From: Streptomyces sp. DI166
GTDB lineage: Bacteria; Actinomycetota; Actinomycetes; Streptomycetales; Streptomycetaceae
Assembly (NCBI RefSeq): GCF_900091315.1
Contig: NZ_FLSP01000007.1
Coordinates: 88,084 to 152,083, forward strand
DNA: 64,000 nt
Reading direction: 5' to 3'
Under the pieces are notes generated by a model. That model did not search any database, had not been told where the DNA came from, and worked only from the letters and a program-made list of their open reading frames with translations. The translations under genes and the position numbers were made by a program. Positions 40,207-49,413 of the stretch are shown here, one piece after another (position 1 is the stretch's first letter; every line of letters starts with the position of its first letter).

Positions 40207-41436
40207 TCATTCCCCTCCGCAGGCCTCCTCGAAGAAGGCCATCGTCTCGGCGGTCTCCTGGATGGACTTCATCAGACGGTCCCGTTCGGCCTCGTCGACC
40301 TGGACGGGGGCGACGCCGGTGACCTCGGTGAGCCTGCGGAATCCGCCCCGGCTCTCCAGCCGTCCGTCCACCCGGACCGGCAGTCCGACCAGGTGGGCGT
40401 GGCCCGCGATGCGGTAGGACTCCTCGTCGAGGGTGAGCCGGACGTGCGGGATCTCGGCGCCGGCCAGCACGCGCAGGCGTACCGTGCCCTCCCCGCGCGG
40501 GCCGGAGCGGCGCATGCGGACCACGGCGCCGGTGATCCGGACCGGGACGGAGGGTTCCTCGCGCAGATAGCGGGCGCCCGCCTCGCGCAGGGCGGGGAGG
40601 TCGCCGGGTGAGAACTCGACGGCCTCGGCGGTGGCGGCGCAGCCCTCGGGGACTCCGGCGGCGGGTGCCCAGGCGACGGCGACGCGGGCGCCCTCGGTGC
40701 CGCGGACGAGGGCGATGAGGGCCTCGGTGAGTTCTCGGCTGACGCCTGCCGCGACGGCGCCGTCGAAGGCGTCCATGGCGCCGGTGGCGCGCCGGTAGTC
40801 GATGGCCTCGCGGGCGGCGTAGAGGGCCTGGTGGAGTCGGACGGCGAGGGGGCGGCCGGTGCGGACGGGCACGAAGGCGGTGAGCCGTCGGCCGGCGACC
40901 GGGGTGCCGACCTGGACGGTGTCCAGCAGGGCGGTGGCGGGGCGGCTGTGGCGGGCGCCGTAGTAGCCGGCGCGGGCGCGGGTGGCGAGTGCGGCGGCGA
41001 GGAGGGTCTGGCGGGCGGCGGAGCGCAGGTGCTCGTCGGCGGTCCAGCCGGTGGTTCCGGCGGGGCCGGTGGGTACGTCGCGCCACCAGCGGATCTCGTC
41101 GCTGGGAACGGCCAGGCAGATCAGGACCTCCCGGGCGGAGGGGGTGCCGCTGCGGGCGAGGGCGAGGAGGGCCTCGCCGAGCAGGTCGTCGCTGTCGGGG
41201 AAGGCGCGGCTCTCGGGTACGAGGAGGCTGGTTCCGCCGCCGCCGGGGCCGGGCGGGGTCCAGCGGCCGTAGCGTCCGGTGGCGCCGCCGCGGCGCTGCC
41301 AGCCGTGCCGGTGGAGCAGGGCGCTGAGGACGGCGGGGTCGACCTGGTCGGGCTCGGGGGGCCGGTGCCAGCCGCCGGTGTCGGCGGGGTGCGGGCGGAC
41401 TGGGCGCAGTGGCTCGCCGACGGGGCGGTGCGTCAT
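40207..41436 (-). CDS. Unknown protein with possible OB-like C-terminal region, coupled to DUF4365 gene
   Basis: 409 aa, not recognised. The N-terminal third is polar ([37 protein letters not shown]). The middle (residues about 150-270) is alpha-helical with [25 protein letters not shown]. The C-terminal third ([44 protein letters not shown]) has a beta-rich pattern that could be an OB fold. Start ATG overlaps the DUF4365 stop by 4 bases, so the pair is coupled. GGAGG upstream of ATG. I do not assign a function. Confidence 0.75.
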   Translation of the reverse strand: MTHRPVGEPLRPVRPHPADTGGWHRPPEPDQVDPAVLSALLHRHGWQRRGGATGRYGRWTPPGPGGGGTSLLVPESRAFPDSDDLLGEALLALARSGTPSAREVLICLAVPSDEIRWWRDVPTGPAGTTGWTADEHLRSAARQTLLAAALATRARAGYYGARHSRPATALLDTVQVGTPVAGRRLTAFVPVRTGRPLAVRLHQALYAAREAIDYRRATGAMDAFDGAVAAGVSRELTEALIALVRGTEGARVAVAWAPAAGVPEGCAATAEAVEFSPGDLPALREAGARYLREEPSVPVRITGAVVRMRRSGPRGEGTVRLRVLAGAEIPHVRLTLDEESYRIAGHAHLVGLPVRVDGRLESRGGFRRLTEVTGVAPVQVDEAERDRLMKSIQETAETMAFFEEACGGE

Positions 41437-41999
41437 GGTCTGCCTCCGGTCCCGACCCGCGTCATGATCTCGCACAGCGCGCGGTCGTCGAAGATGCGTG
41501 AGGTGGGGATGCGCACGGTGGTCCGGGTGCGGCCGGTGATGGGGTGTCCGGCGAGATTGACCCAGTAGCAGCAGTGCCTGAGGTCGAGCCGGTCGTGGCT
41601 GGCGCGCAGCCAGTCGTCCTGGGAGCGCGGGACGAGCATCACGACGAGGATCTTGTGCACGGAGACCGGGGTGCGGGCGAGTTTGCGCAGGTGGTCGTTG
41701 TCGAGGGTGAAGGAGAAGGTCCGGCCCGGTGGGTTGGGCGGGACCTGGTAGGTGGCCTTGAGCTGCACCTTGATGGTGACTTCGTCGTCGACGGTGTGTC
41801 CGGGCGCGCTGTGGCTGACGTGCCAGTCGATGCCGTTGTCGGGGAAGGGCTGGGACAGTGAGCAGCCCGCGGCGGCCGCGACGGCATGCAGGTATCCGAC
41901 TTGCAGCGTCTCCATGCAGGCGGTGGTGGCGAGCGTGCCGCGGTGGGGGCTCGCACGTTCGGGCAGCAGCCCGCCCCGCTCGGGCTGCGCTATCGCCAT
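41433..41999 (-). CDS. DUF4365 domain protein, PD-(D/E)XK nuclease-like
   Basis: 188 aa. Matches DUF4365, a restriction-endonuclease-like fold. Candidate catalytic residues are E30 (CMETLQVGY), D58 (GIDWHVSH) and Q79-x-K81 (KVQLKAT), the E-D-QxK pattern of this fold. It may be a DNA- or RNA-cleaving enzyme, but no target is known. Start ATG 41997-41999 with GGGAAGG upstream. Directly coupled to the unknown gene at 40207 and divergent from the exonuclease at 42168. Confidence 0.8.
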   Translation of the reverse strand: MAIAQPERGGLLPERASPHRGTLATTACMETLQVGYLHAVAAAAGCSLSQPFPDNGIDWHVSHSAPGHTVDDEVTIKVQLKATYQVPPNPPGRTFSFTLDNDHLRKLARTPVSVHKILVVMLVPRSQDDWLRASHDRLDLRHCCYWVNLAGHPITGRTRTTVRIPTSRIFDDRALCEIMTRVGTGGRP

Positions 42000-42167
42000 G
42001 GCCAACAGCCTTCCCAGCCGAGTGAATCCCCGTGACGGGTCGCTGAACTGCAGGGACCCGTATTCCTGTTGTGTCCTTCCGGCGTACGGCGCAAACAGCC
42101 CGGGTATCACCAAACAGGCAGAAGACGGGGCGTCAGCTGCCTTGGGTGAGCGAGGGGTTGGGCGGAT

Positions 42168-42905
42168 ATGGCGTGCTGGTATGAGGGCCCGCTGGCGGCA
42201 TTCGACACGGAGACGACGGGTGTCGACGTCGAGAACGACCGGATCGTCTCGGCGGCCGTGGTGATTCAGGACGCTCCGGGCACCCGGCCGAGGGTGACCC
42301 GGTGGCTGGTGAACCCGGGCGTGCCGGTGCCGGAGGCGGCGACGGCGGTGCACGGACTGACGGATGAGCATCTGCAGCGCAATGGCCGCTGGCCTGCGCC
42401 GGTGATGCACGAGATAGCCGAGGTGCTGTCCGAACAGGCGGTGGCGGGGCGCCCGCTGGTGGTGATGAACGCGCCGTTCGACCTGACGCTGTTCGACCGT
42501 GAGCTGCGTCGTCATCGGGCGTCGTCGCTGGACCGCTGGTTCGAGTCAACGCCGTTGCTGGTGCTGGACCCGCGGGTGCTGGACAAGCATCTGGACCGCT
42601 ACCGCAAGGGCCGTCGCACGTTGACGGACCTGTGCGAGCACTACGGCGTCACGCTGGAGGGCGCGCACGACGCGGGCGCGGACGCGCTGGCGGCGCTGGA
42701 GGTCGTACGGGCGGTGGGGCGGCGGTTCGCGGCGCGGCTGGAGCGGCTGTCCCCGGCCGAGCTGCACACGTTGCAGGCGGTCTGGCACGCGGCGCAGGCG
42801 CGGGGTCTGCAGGCGTGGTTCGCGCGCAGCGGTACGGAGGAGGCGGTGGACCCGGCGTGGCCGCTGCGGCCGGATCTTCCGGCGGGGCCGGAGGTCGCGG
42901 CGTAG
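42168..42905 (+). CDS. DnaQ-like 3'-5' exonuclease (DEDDh)
   Basis: 245 aa, RNase T/DnaQ-type. ExoI is AAFDTETTGVD (D13, E15), ExoII VMNAPFDLTLFDREL near 105, and ExoIII contains HDAGADALAALEV (H near 165, D near 169), the DEDDh set. Possible roles are DNA or RNA 3' trimming. ATG with GAGGGG upstream. Divergent from the DUF4365 gene by 168 bp. Followed by a bidirectional terminator and a tRNA-Val on the opposite strand. Confidence 0.92.
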   Translation: MACWYEGPLAAFDTETTGVDVENDRIVSAAVVIQDAPGTRPRVTRWLVNPGVPVPEAATAVHGLTDEHLQRNGRWPAPVMHEIAEVLSEQAVAGRPLVVMNAPFDLTLFDRELRRHRASSLDRWFESTPLLVLDPRVLDKHLDRYRKGRRTLTDLCEHYGVTLEGAHDAGADALAALEVVRAVGRRFAARLERLSPAELHTLQAVWHAAQARGLQAWFARSGTEEAVDPAWPLRPDLPAGPEVAA

Positions 42906-42920
42906 GGCGCGGACAGCAAA

Positions 42921-42951
42921 AAGGCCGGTCCGCGTGGTGCGGACCGGCCTT
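42921..42951. terminator. Bidirectional terminator between exonuclease and tRNA-Val
   Basis: Perfect 13-bp stem AAGGCCGGTCCGC (42921-42933) with 42939-42951 and a 5-base loop. Located just after the exonuclease stop and just after the 3' end of the minus-strand tRNA-Val, with T-rich flank on one side. Confidence 0.9.
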
Positions 42952-42957
42952 TCCCGG

Positions 42958-43029
42958 TGGGCGATACTGGGTTCGAACCAGTGACCTCTTCGGTGTGAAC
43001 GAAGCGCTCTCCCACTGAGCTAATCGCCC
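42958..43029 (-). tRNA. tRNA-Val (anticodon CAC)
   Basis: 72 nt. The acceptor stem GGGCGAT/ATCGCCC, D-arm TAGCTCAGTGGGAGAGC, anticodon loop TTCACAC and T-arm TGGTTCGAACCCAG are all standard. Discriminator A. No encoded CCA. Reads GUG. Identical to the copy at 52885-52956. Confidence 0.97.
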
Positions 43030-43042
43030 GGGAACGCACTGA

Positions 43043-43072
43043 ACAATACAGGTCTTCGCGGCGTTCCTTCAA
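43043..43072 (-). promoter_or_regulatory. Promoter of tRNA-Val, inside the SRPBCC 3' end
   Basis: Minus-strand -35 TTGAAG (43067-43072) and -10 TATTGT (43043-43048) with an 18-base spacer, ending 13 bases before the tRNA start. It overlaps the last codons of the START-like gene at 43069. Confidence 0.7.
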
Positions 43073-43515
43073 ACCGCTTCGAGGTGTGCGCGCAGTCCGC
43101 GTCGTCCGGCGCGCATCATCAGCCAGTGGTTGGCGCGGAAGAGGGGGCGTCCGGGGACGGCGAGGCGGCGCATGAGGGGGTTGCGGACGTCGACGACCTG
43201 GTCGTAGCGGGCGAGGGTGCCGGCTCCGGCCGGGGCGAGGGTCCAGCGGGCCCAGCCCTCCAGGTCACCGGTCATGGCGATCTCCAGGATCCCGGCGTCC
43301 GGGTCGCGCCGCACCTCGCGTGCGGTGAAGACCAGGTCGTACGGGAGGGCGGAGCGGATGCGGATGCGTCCGCTGGTGTCGTCGAGGCGGTCGACCTCGC
43401 GCACCTGGGGCCACCAGCGGGGGTAGTCCTCGGCGCGTTCCAGTGCGGCGTAGACGGCGGCGGGCGGTGCGGGCAGGGCCCACAGGCTGCGGAAGCGGTA
43501 ATGGGACCAGTCCAT
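43069..43515 (-). CDS. START/SRPBCC-like protein
   Basis: 148 aa. Helix-grip fold pattern: MDWSHYRFRSLWALPAPPAAVYAALERAEDYPRWWPQVREV, then a beta sheet with RIRSALPYDLVFTAREVRRDP and a C-terminal helix. Members bind hydrophobic ligands or act as polyketide cyclases; no active site is seen. ATG at 43513-43515. Divergent from the large membrane protein across a short region with repeated TGAGTACG. Confidence 0.85.
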   Translation of the reverse strand: MDWSHYRFRSLWALPAPPAAVYAALERAEDYPRWWPQVREVDRLDDTSGRIRIRSALPYDLVFTAREVRRDPDAGILEIAMTGDLEGWARWTLAPAGAGTLARYDQVVDVRNPLMRRLAVPGRPLFRANHWLMMRAGRRGLRAHLEAV

Positions 43516-43532
43516 GATCCGAGTGTGGCAGT

Positions 43533-43555
43533 GGATCTGAGTACGTACTGAGTAC
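43533..43555. repeat. Direct repeat TGAGTACG in the divergent promoter region
   Basis: TGAGTACG occurs twice (about 43536-43543 and 43547-43554) with TAC between; the core GTACGTAC is palindromic. It sits between the divergent SRPBCC and membrane-protein genes and could be an operator; no regulator is known. Confidence 0.4.
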
Positions 43556-43563
43556 GCGCACTC

Positions 43564-45990
43564 ATGTCGTGCGCCGTGACCCGGACCACACTGCATGGCA
43601 TGACGCACATCCCCTCTCCTGCCGAGGAGTTGCGGCTCATCGACACGGAGCTGCGGCAACTCGACGCCCGGCGGTCGCAGTTGCTCGCCCGCCGTGGGTG
43701 GCTGCTCGCCACAATGGATGCCGCCCGCTCGAAGGCGCAGGCGCCGGTACCGCCGCCGTCCGGCCCCGAGGCCACGCCGCCCCGGGTGCAGAACGTGCTG
43801 CTGATCCTGGGCGGCACCCTGCTGACCGTCGCCGCGCTGGCGTTCACCCTGGTCGGCTGGGGCCACCTGGGCATTGTCGGCCGGTCCGCGGTGCTGGGCC
43901 TGATCACGGTGGCCGCGCTGGCGGTGCCGCTGGTGCTGACGGCGCGCGGGCTGCGCTCGACGGCGGAGGCGGTGGCGGGGATCGGTCTGGTGCTGACGGT
44001 GCTGGACGCGTACGCGCTGCACGAGGTGGCGCTGAGCGGCGTGGACGGTCTCGGCTTCTCGGCAGCCGGGGCGGCGGTGCTGGCGGTCGTGTGGACGGCG
44101 TACGGGTTGCTGCCGGGCACTGCCGAGTTGCGGCTGCCGCTGCCGTCCGCGCTGGCCGCGGCGCAACTTCCGCTTCCGTTGTGGGCGTTGGCGGCCGATG
44201 CGGACGCGTTCGGGTTCGCCGCCGCGCTGCTGGCCACGGCCGGGTTCACCACGGCTGTGGCGCTTCGGGCCGCCCGTCGCCCTGTGCTGCTGACCGCTGT
44301 GGTCGGTGCGTGCGGCATGGGTGCCGGGGGCGTGCTGACGGCCGGTGCGCTGTCCGTGGCGGCCACCGGTCCGAGCGCCGCCGCCCGTGCGGCGGCGCTC
44401 CTTGTCCTGGCCTCGGCGATCGCGCTGGCGGCGGCCCGGCGTGCCTCGGCCGTGACGGTTCCCGTCGCGGGTCTACTGCTGGTGGCGGCGCTGGGCAGTG
44501 TGCCGCGGGTGCTGCTGCCGACGGTGTGGACGGTGCCGGTCTATCTGGTCTGCGGGCTGGCGCTGCTCGCGGTGTGGCGGGTGCCGGGTGTGCCGGAGGG
44601 CGTGCGCAAGGGCTTCGCGGTGGCCTCGGGTGTGGTGCAGGCGGTGGCCGTGGTGTGGGCGGCGCAGCTGCTCGCGGTCGTGCTGCCGGGTGCGCTGGCC
44701 CAGGTCGCCTCGCCGTGGTCGGGGGTGCCGTCGGACATGCGGGCCGCGGTGACGGGTGAGCTGCCGTGGGTGACGCACATGGAGACGGCGCCGCTGGTGC
44801 TGGCGGCGGTGGCCGCGGTGCTGGCCTTCGCCGGGCACCCCTGGGCGAGGCCGGCGGCGCTGGTCCTGGGCTGGGCGGCGGCGCTGATGGTTCCGCCGGT
44901 GCTGGAACTGCCGTACGTGGTGGGTCTGTTGACGGGGCTGGGGGTGACGGTCCTGGCGGTGCTGGGGGCGCTGGTCGTGCCCGGTACGGCTGAGGAGTCC
45001 GGGAGCGCTGCGGAGGAGCCGAGCTTCTTCAAGGGAACCGTTCCTGCGGTCCCGACTCCCCTCGTCCTCGCCGCCCTGGCCGCACTGACCTCCGTCCACG
45101 TCGCGCTCCTCGCCCTGGCCTCGCGGTCCGCCACGCTCGCCGTGCTCACGGCGCTGACGCTGCTGTTCGCGGCAGCGGCGTGGCGGGCGCCGCACCTCGC
45201 CGCACCCGCGGCCCTGGCCTACGCCACCGCGCTGACCTGCGCGATCGGCGCCGCGGCCGGCTGGGAACCGCAGTACACGGCGCTGTTGGTCCTCACGGTG
45301 CCGGTGGCCGCCGCCCTGCTCGCGGCGCGCCTGCCGCGGGCGGCGCTGCCGGTCGAGGTGACCGGCGCGGCGGCGGCCCTGCTCGCGATCGGCCTGACGG
45401 TGCTGGACCCGCCGATGCTCGCCCTGGTGCTCGCCCTGTGCGGGGTGATCACCGCGGGTACCGCGATCCGGCCGGACCGGCGTGCGGTGGGCTACGCGTC
45501 CGCGGTGCTCTTCGTCCTGGCCACCTGGGTGCGCCTGGCGGCCTGGGAGGTCGACATGCCGGAGGCGTACACGCTCCCGGTGTCGATTCCGGCGCTGCTG
45601 GTGGGCGCCCTGCGCAGGCGGCGCGTGCCGGAGACCTCGTCCTGGGTCGCGTACGGTCCCGGCCTGGCCACGACCCTGCTGCCGAGCCTGGTCGCGGCCT
45701 GGGCCGACCCGCACTGGACACGCCCCCTGCTGCTGGGCCTGGCGGCCCTGTCGATCACCCTGCTGGGCGGCGGGCACCAGCTCCAGGCGCCGCTGCTGCT
45801 GGGCGGTGCGGTGCTGGCGCTGGACGCGCTGCACGAACTGGCGCCGTACATCGTCCAGGTGACCGACGCGCTCCCCCGCTGGGCGCTGCCCGCACTCGCC
45901 GGCCTGCTGCTGCTCGCGCTGGGGGCGACGTACGAGCAGCGGATCAGGGACGTCCGGCGAGTGCGGGACGCGCTGGGGAGGATGAGCTAG
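43564..45990 (+). CDS. Large polytopic membrane protein (SCO7613-type)
   Basis: 808 aa (or 796 from the ATG at 43600). Begins with a polar, helical N-terminus (HIPSPAEELRLIDTELRQLDARRSQLLARRGWLL), then about twenty hydrophobic segments rich in Leu/Val/Ala, e.g. NVLLILGGTLLTVAALAFTLV. The pattern matches a Streptomyces membrane family of unknown role (I recall SCO7613). Stop TAG overlaps the stop of the convergent lyase by 3-4 bases (CTAG at 45987-45990), so no terminator separates them. Confidence 0.82.
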   Translation: MSCAVTRTTLHGMTHIPSPAEELRLIDTELRQLDARRSQLLARRGWLLATMDAARSKAQAPVPPPSGPEATPPRVQNVLLILGGTLLTVAALAFTLVGWGHLGIVGRSAVLGLITVAALAVPLVLTARGLRSTAEAVAGIGLVLTVLDAYALHEVALSGVDGLGFSAAGAAVLAVVWTAYGLLPGTAELRLPLPSALAAAQLPLPLWALAADADAFGFAAALLATAGFTTAVALRAARRPVLLTAVVGACGMGAGGVLTAGALSVAATGPSAAARAAALLVLASAIALAAARRASAVTVPVAGLLLVAALGSVPRVLLPTVWTVPVYLVCGLALLAVWRVPGVPEGVRKGFAVASGVVQAVAVVWAAQLLAVVLPGALAQVASPWSGVPSDMRAAVTGELPWVTHMETAPLVLAAVAAVLAFAGHPWARPAALVLGWAAALMVPPVLELPYVVGLLTGLGVTVLAVLGALVVPGTAEESGSAAEEPSFFKGTVPAVPTPLVLAALAALTSVHVALLALASRSATLAVLTALTLLFAAAAWRAPHLAAPAALAYATALTCAIGAAAGWEPQYTALLVLTVPVAAALLAARLPRAALPVEVTGAAAALLAIGLTVLDPPMLALVLALCGVITAGTAIRPDRRAVGYASAVLFVLATWVRLAAWEVDMPEAYTLPVSIPALLVGALRRRRVPETSSWVAYGPGLATTLLPSLVAAWADPHWTRPLLLGLAALSITLLGGGHQLQAPLLLGGAVLALDALHELAPYIVQVTDALPRWALPALAGLLLLALGATYEQRIRDVRRVRDALGRMS

Positions 45991-48725
45991 GGCATCCGGT
46001 CCCCGAGCAGGGCCAGGTTCTCAATGGCGGCGAGGCCGTACAGAGCGGTGTCGTTGGTGGACACCCAGGCGGCCTCGCTGCCGGGGACCAGGGTGAGCGG
46101 GCCGCTCAGTTTCTCGGTCCTCCAGGGCGCGGACTCCTTGTAGCCGTCGGAGTTGTAGAACTTCTCCCAGGCCCGCTTGGCCAGCTTCTCGTCCCCCGTC
46201 TTGACGGCCGCGTAGGCGTCGAGGCGGGAGTGGCCCTGGAAGAGGAGCAGGGTGCCGAAGTTGGAGCCGTAGCGGGCGGCCTGTTCGGTCTTGGAGGCGT
46301 TGAAGTAGCGGCAGTAGTCGAAGTAGGCCTCGTTGAAGGCGGGCATGTCGACGAGGTCGATGAGTTCGGCGCACAGTTCGTTGAGGCCGAAGACGGCGGA
46401 GAGGTGGGAGACACCGACCACGGGTTCGTCGGCGACGGCGAACCTGCCGGTGTCGAGGTCGTAGAGGCCGCTGCCCTGGACGAAGCCGTTGGGCTGGGCG
46501 GCGATGGTCTCCATGGTGGACAGTACGCGCGCCTTGGCCTTCTCCCACTTGGGGCCCTTGCGTTCCCACTCGGTGAGCCAGGCGGAGACCAGGCCGGACC
46601 AGTCGGTGCCGAAGCCGATGGACAGGGCGTGCCGGTCGGGGGTGTAGGGCTCGGTGCGGATCTTGCGGATGGGGTCGAGGACGAGGAAGGTCTCGTCGGA
46701 GTCGACGTTGGCGTGCATGAGGTCGCCGACCCGTTCGTCGGCGGTGAGGAAGTAGTAGTAGCGGCGGTAGGTGGTGTTGGCGATGCGCTGCTGTTTGGCG
46801 CTGTCGGCGTAGTGCTGGACGCCGTGCCGGGTGCCGAGGCCGGCCCACTTGCCGAGGTGGTAGACGTCGACCTCGCCGGTGTGCCGGGTCATGGCCTCGG
46901 CGAAGCGGAAGATGTCGGCGCGGCCGGAGCGCAGGTAGGCGTACCAGAGCCAGAGGTCGGGCGAGAGTTCGGAGTTGTCCCAGGCGTAGCCGCCTACGTC
47001 GTAGCGCCACTGGTGCCGGACGGTGTCGTAGGTGTGCATGATGTCGCCGTAGTCCCAGAAGCCGTACCAACGGCGCATCTCCACCTGGTCCTTGTAGTAG
47101 GTGAAGAGGAAGTCGAGGTGGTCCTCGATCTTGGCCTTGGCGGGGGTGGAGCGGTCGGGCTCGGAGTAGAGGCCGGGGCCGAAGACGCCGGCCTTGATGA
47201 GCTGCTGGGGCGGGGCGGCGAGCTGCGGCAGGACCCGTACGGCCTCGATCTGCTGGGCAAGTCGGTCGGCCGAGGGGGTGGACTCGTTGGCCCAGAAGAG
47301 CAGTTCGGAGGTGCGGGCGATGCCGTAGGGGGTGCCGAATCCGGGTTCGTAGTCCTCGTAGGTGATATTGAGGCCTTCGAGCTGTTCGGGGAAGGTGTCC
47401 TGGCCCATGCCGTCGTGGTAGAAGCGCAGGTCCATGGGCTGTGCCTCGGGCGACCAGAGCCAGAGGGTGACCTCGGCGGCGTCGGTGTGGGCGTCGCGGA
47501 TGTCGAGCTGGGCGGGGTACTTCTCCCAGAAGTCGCGCAGGCCGAAGGAGAGTCCGCCGCTGACGCCGCCGACGTAGCCGAAACCGTTGGCGCGGCGGCC
47601 GCCGCCCGCGCCGATCCAGCCATGGCCCTTCTTGGTGCGCTTGCGCAGGGTGAAGCCGTCGGCGGAGAGCTGGGAGAGGGTGTAGTCGCCCCATTCGGGG
47701 ATGTACTGCAGGCGGGTGGTGACGCGCTGGTCCCAGGTGGCCGGGTCGGGGAGCTTCTCGCCCGCGAACTGGGCTTCCTGCACGGCGATTCCGGGGTCGC
47801 GGCGCAGTCCGGTGATGCCCTTGACGGCCTCGCGGAGCATGCCGGTGCCCTCGCCGCCGATGCGGATGTGCCGGTCGTAGGACTCGTCGCGCATGGGAAC
47901 GGTGAAGCGGACGCCGAGGCCGCGGATGAAGTCGCCGCTCGCCTTGCCGGGTTCCTGGGTGCCGTCGTAGGTGATGGTGTGCACCATGCGGAAGGAGTCG
48001 GCGCCGGCGTAGAAGTAGAGGCGGATGGAGAAGGGGAGCCAACTGCGGTTGCCCTTGCGGTGCTTGCCGTCGATGCGGACGACGGCGCGCACCGGGCCCT
48101 CCTGCTCGACCTCGACCTTGGAGATGGCTCCGTCGAATCGTTCGGTCTTGACCTGGCCCTGGTCCTCGTCCTCGATCTCGGGCTGGCGGATCAGGACGAG
48201 CCGCCCGTTCCTGGCGATCTCGGTGCCGCCGCGGGTGACGGACTTGACGAGGGTGGCCCCGTTCTTGCCGATCCGGGCGGTGATGACGCCGGTGGATACG
48301 TCGATGGTGCCGCCGCGTTTGTCGACGGTGACCTTCTTGGCGGGGGCGGCTGCCTCGCCCGGGGCGAGGGTGAGTTTGCCCGTGCCGCCCGAACCCACCG
48401 CGTGCGCGGTCCACTTGAGGGAGCCGTCCGGCCAGTAGGCGATCGGCCAGGTCTGGACGGGCACGGACTTTCCGTCCGCGTCCGTGAGCGCGAACGTCTG
48501 GTCCTCCTGGAAGGCGCCCTTGGGCCAGGGCACGCCGAGGGTGGAGCCAGGCGCGGCGCCGAGGCCGCCGTCCTCCAGCCAGTCCAGGGTCACCGGGTCG
48601 CGGTCACCCGCGGCGGCTCTCGGCGCGGCCTGCGCGTCCTTGGCGCCCAGGGCCCAACTGAACTGCGCGGCGACTCCGGCGACGGCGGCCGCCTTGAGCA
48701 GGGACCTGCGGGGGATGGGGGACAT
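45987..48725 (-). CDS. Tat-exported exo-rhamnogalacturonan lyase-family protein (PcRGLX/PL26-like)
   Basis: 912 aa. N-terminus has a twin-arginine signal (PRRSLLKAAAVAGVAAQF, cleavage probably after AQA near 33). The mature protein has a beta-rich front domain (LGVPWPKGAFQ, WPIAYWPDGSLKWTAHAV) and a middle domain with DSFRMVHTITYDGTQEPGK and GLGVRFTVPM. The C-terminal helical barrel contains DYGDIMHTYD, WDNSELSPDLWLWYAYLRSG and HRLDAYAAVKTG-like sequence. I link it to the exo-rhamnogalacturonan lyase family; substrate is inferred. Start ATG at 48723-48725 has GAAGGA at correct spacing, whereas an ATG six bases upstream is too close. Placed in the cassette with DUF624, two permeases and a binding protein. 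Confidence 0.85.
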   Translation of the reverse strand: MSPIPRRSLLKAAAVAGVAAQFSWALGAKDAQAAPRAAAGDRDPVTLDWLEDGGLGAAPGSTLGVPWPKGAFQEDQTFALTDADGKSVPVQTWPIAYWPDGSLKWTAHAVGSGGTGKLTLAPGEAAAPAKKVTVDKRGGTIDVSTGVITARIGKNGATLVKSVTRGGTEIARNGRLVLIRQPEIEDEDQGQVKTERFDGAISKVEVEQEGPVRAVVRIDGKHRKGNRSWLPFSIRLYFYAGADSFRMVHTITYDGTQEPGKASGDFIRGLGVRFTVPMRDESYDRHIRIGGEGTGMLREAVKGITGLRRDPGIAVQEAQFAGEKLPDPATWDQRVTTRLQYIPEWGDYTLSQLSADGFTLRKRTKKGHGWIGAGGGRRANGFGYVGGVSGGLSFGLRDFWEKYPAQLDIRDAHTDAAEVTLWLWSPEAQPMDLRFYHDGMGQDTFPEQLEGLNITYEDYEPGFGTPYGIARTSELLFWANESTPSADRLAQQIEAVRVLPQLAAPPQQLIKAGVFGPGLYSEPDRSTPAKAKIEDHLDFLFTYYKDQVEMRRWYGFWDYGDIMHTYDTVRHQWRYDVGGYAWDNSELSPDLWLWYAYLRSGRADIFRFAEAMTRHTGEVDVYHLGKWAGLGTRHGVQHYADSAKQQRIANTTYRRYYYFLTADERVGDLMHANVDSDETFLVLDPIRKIRTEPYTPDRHALSIGFGTDWSGLVSAWLTEWERKGPKWEKAKARVLSTMETIAAQPNGFVQGSGLYDLDTGRFAVADEPVVGVSHLSAVFGLNELCAELIDLVDMPAFNEAYFDYCRYFNASKTEQAARYGSNFGTLLLFQGHSRLDAYAAVKTGDEKLAKRAWEKFYNSDGYKESAPWRTEKLSGPLTLVPGSEAAWVSTNDTALYGLAAIENLALLGDRMP

Positions 48726-48817
48726 GACCATTCCTTCCGTGCGGTGACATGGACAGGGGCATGACAGATGAAGGCGCGGCGCCCGGGGCGCCGGCCCGGT
48801 GCGGGGCACCGCCGCGG

Positions 48818-49411
48818 TCAGCGGTGCCGGTACCGCTCCTCCACGGCGACGGCCGCCGCCGCGACGGCTCCCAGCACGGGAACCGCCAGCGGCGCGACGA
48901 AGGAGGCGGACAGGGCCACGACGGCCAGCCCGGCGACGATCAGGAAGGACCCGGCGGGATCGCGCAGGGTCCGGCGTACGGCGGCGGCGAGCAGCGCCCG
49001 CCAGGAGGCCCCGGGCGCCCACACGGCCGCGGCCCGCAGCAGGGCCACGGCGAGCGCGATGAGCGCGCACAGTCCGACGGCCCCGGCGAAGGGCCCGCCG
49101 GGCAGCCCGGACCGGGCGGCCTGGACGTCCACCCAGACGGCGAGCGCCGTGGCCCACCCCGCGAGCCCGACCACCCATCCGCCGCCGCGCAGCGCCGCCC
49201 GGAAGTCGGCCGTGAACTCCCGCCGGCCGCCGCCCTCGTGAGCGGTACGACGGCGCAGGTGCCGGGCCCCGGCCGCGAAGGCGGCCGGGTAGGTGACGAC
49301 CCCGAGCGAGGCCAGGGCGATCCACACCCCGGTGAGCAGGCACTCGGCGAAGACCTCGAACCGCTCGCCGAACAGGGACTCCTTGCGGGCCTTGGTGCGG
49401 GCCTCGGCCAT
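48818..49411 (-). CDS. DUF624/YesL-like membrane protein
   Basis: 197 aa (199 if the ATG at 49415-49417 is used). Begins ESLFGERFEVFAECLLTGVWIALASLGVVTYPAAFAAGARHLRR, typical for DUF624, then about four further membrane segments. YesL of B. subtilis lies in the rhamnogalacturonan operon and is of unknown role, which fits the neighbours. Site GAAGGG is six bases before the second ATG and adjacent to the first. The longer version overlaps the permease stop. Confidence 0.87.
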   Translation of the reverse strand: MAEARTKARKESLFGERFEVFAECLLTGVWIALASLGVVTYPAAFAAGARHLRRRTAHEGGGRREFTADFRAALRGGGWVVGLAGWATALAVWVDVQAARSGLPGGPFAGAVGLCALIALAVALLRAAAVWAPGASWRALLAAAVRRTLRDPAGSFLIVAGLAVVALSASFVAPLAVPVLGAVAAAAVAVEERYRHR

Positions 49412-49413
49412 GG

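Noticed and set aside
45180..48764. 1194-aa plus-strand frame opposite the RG lyase
   Set aside because: Overlaps two real genes and has no recognisable domain.
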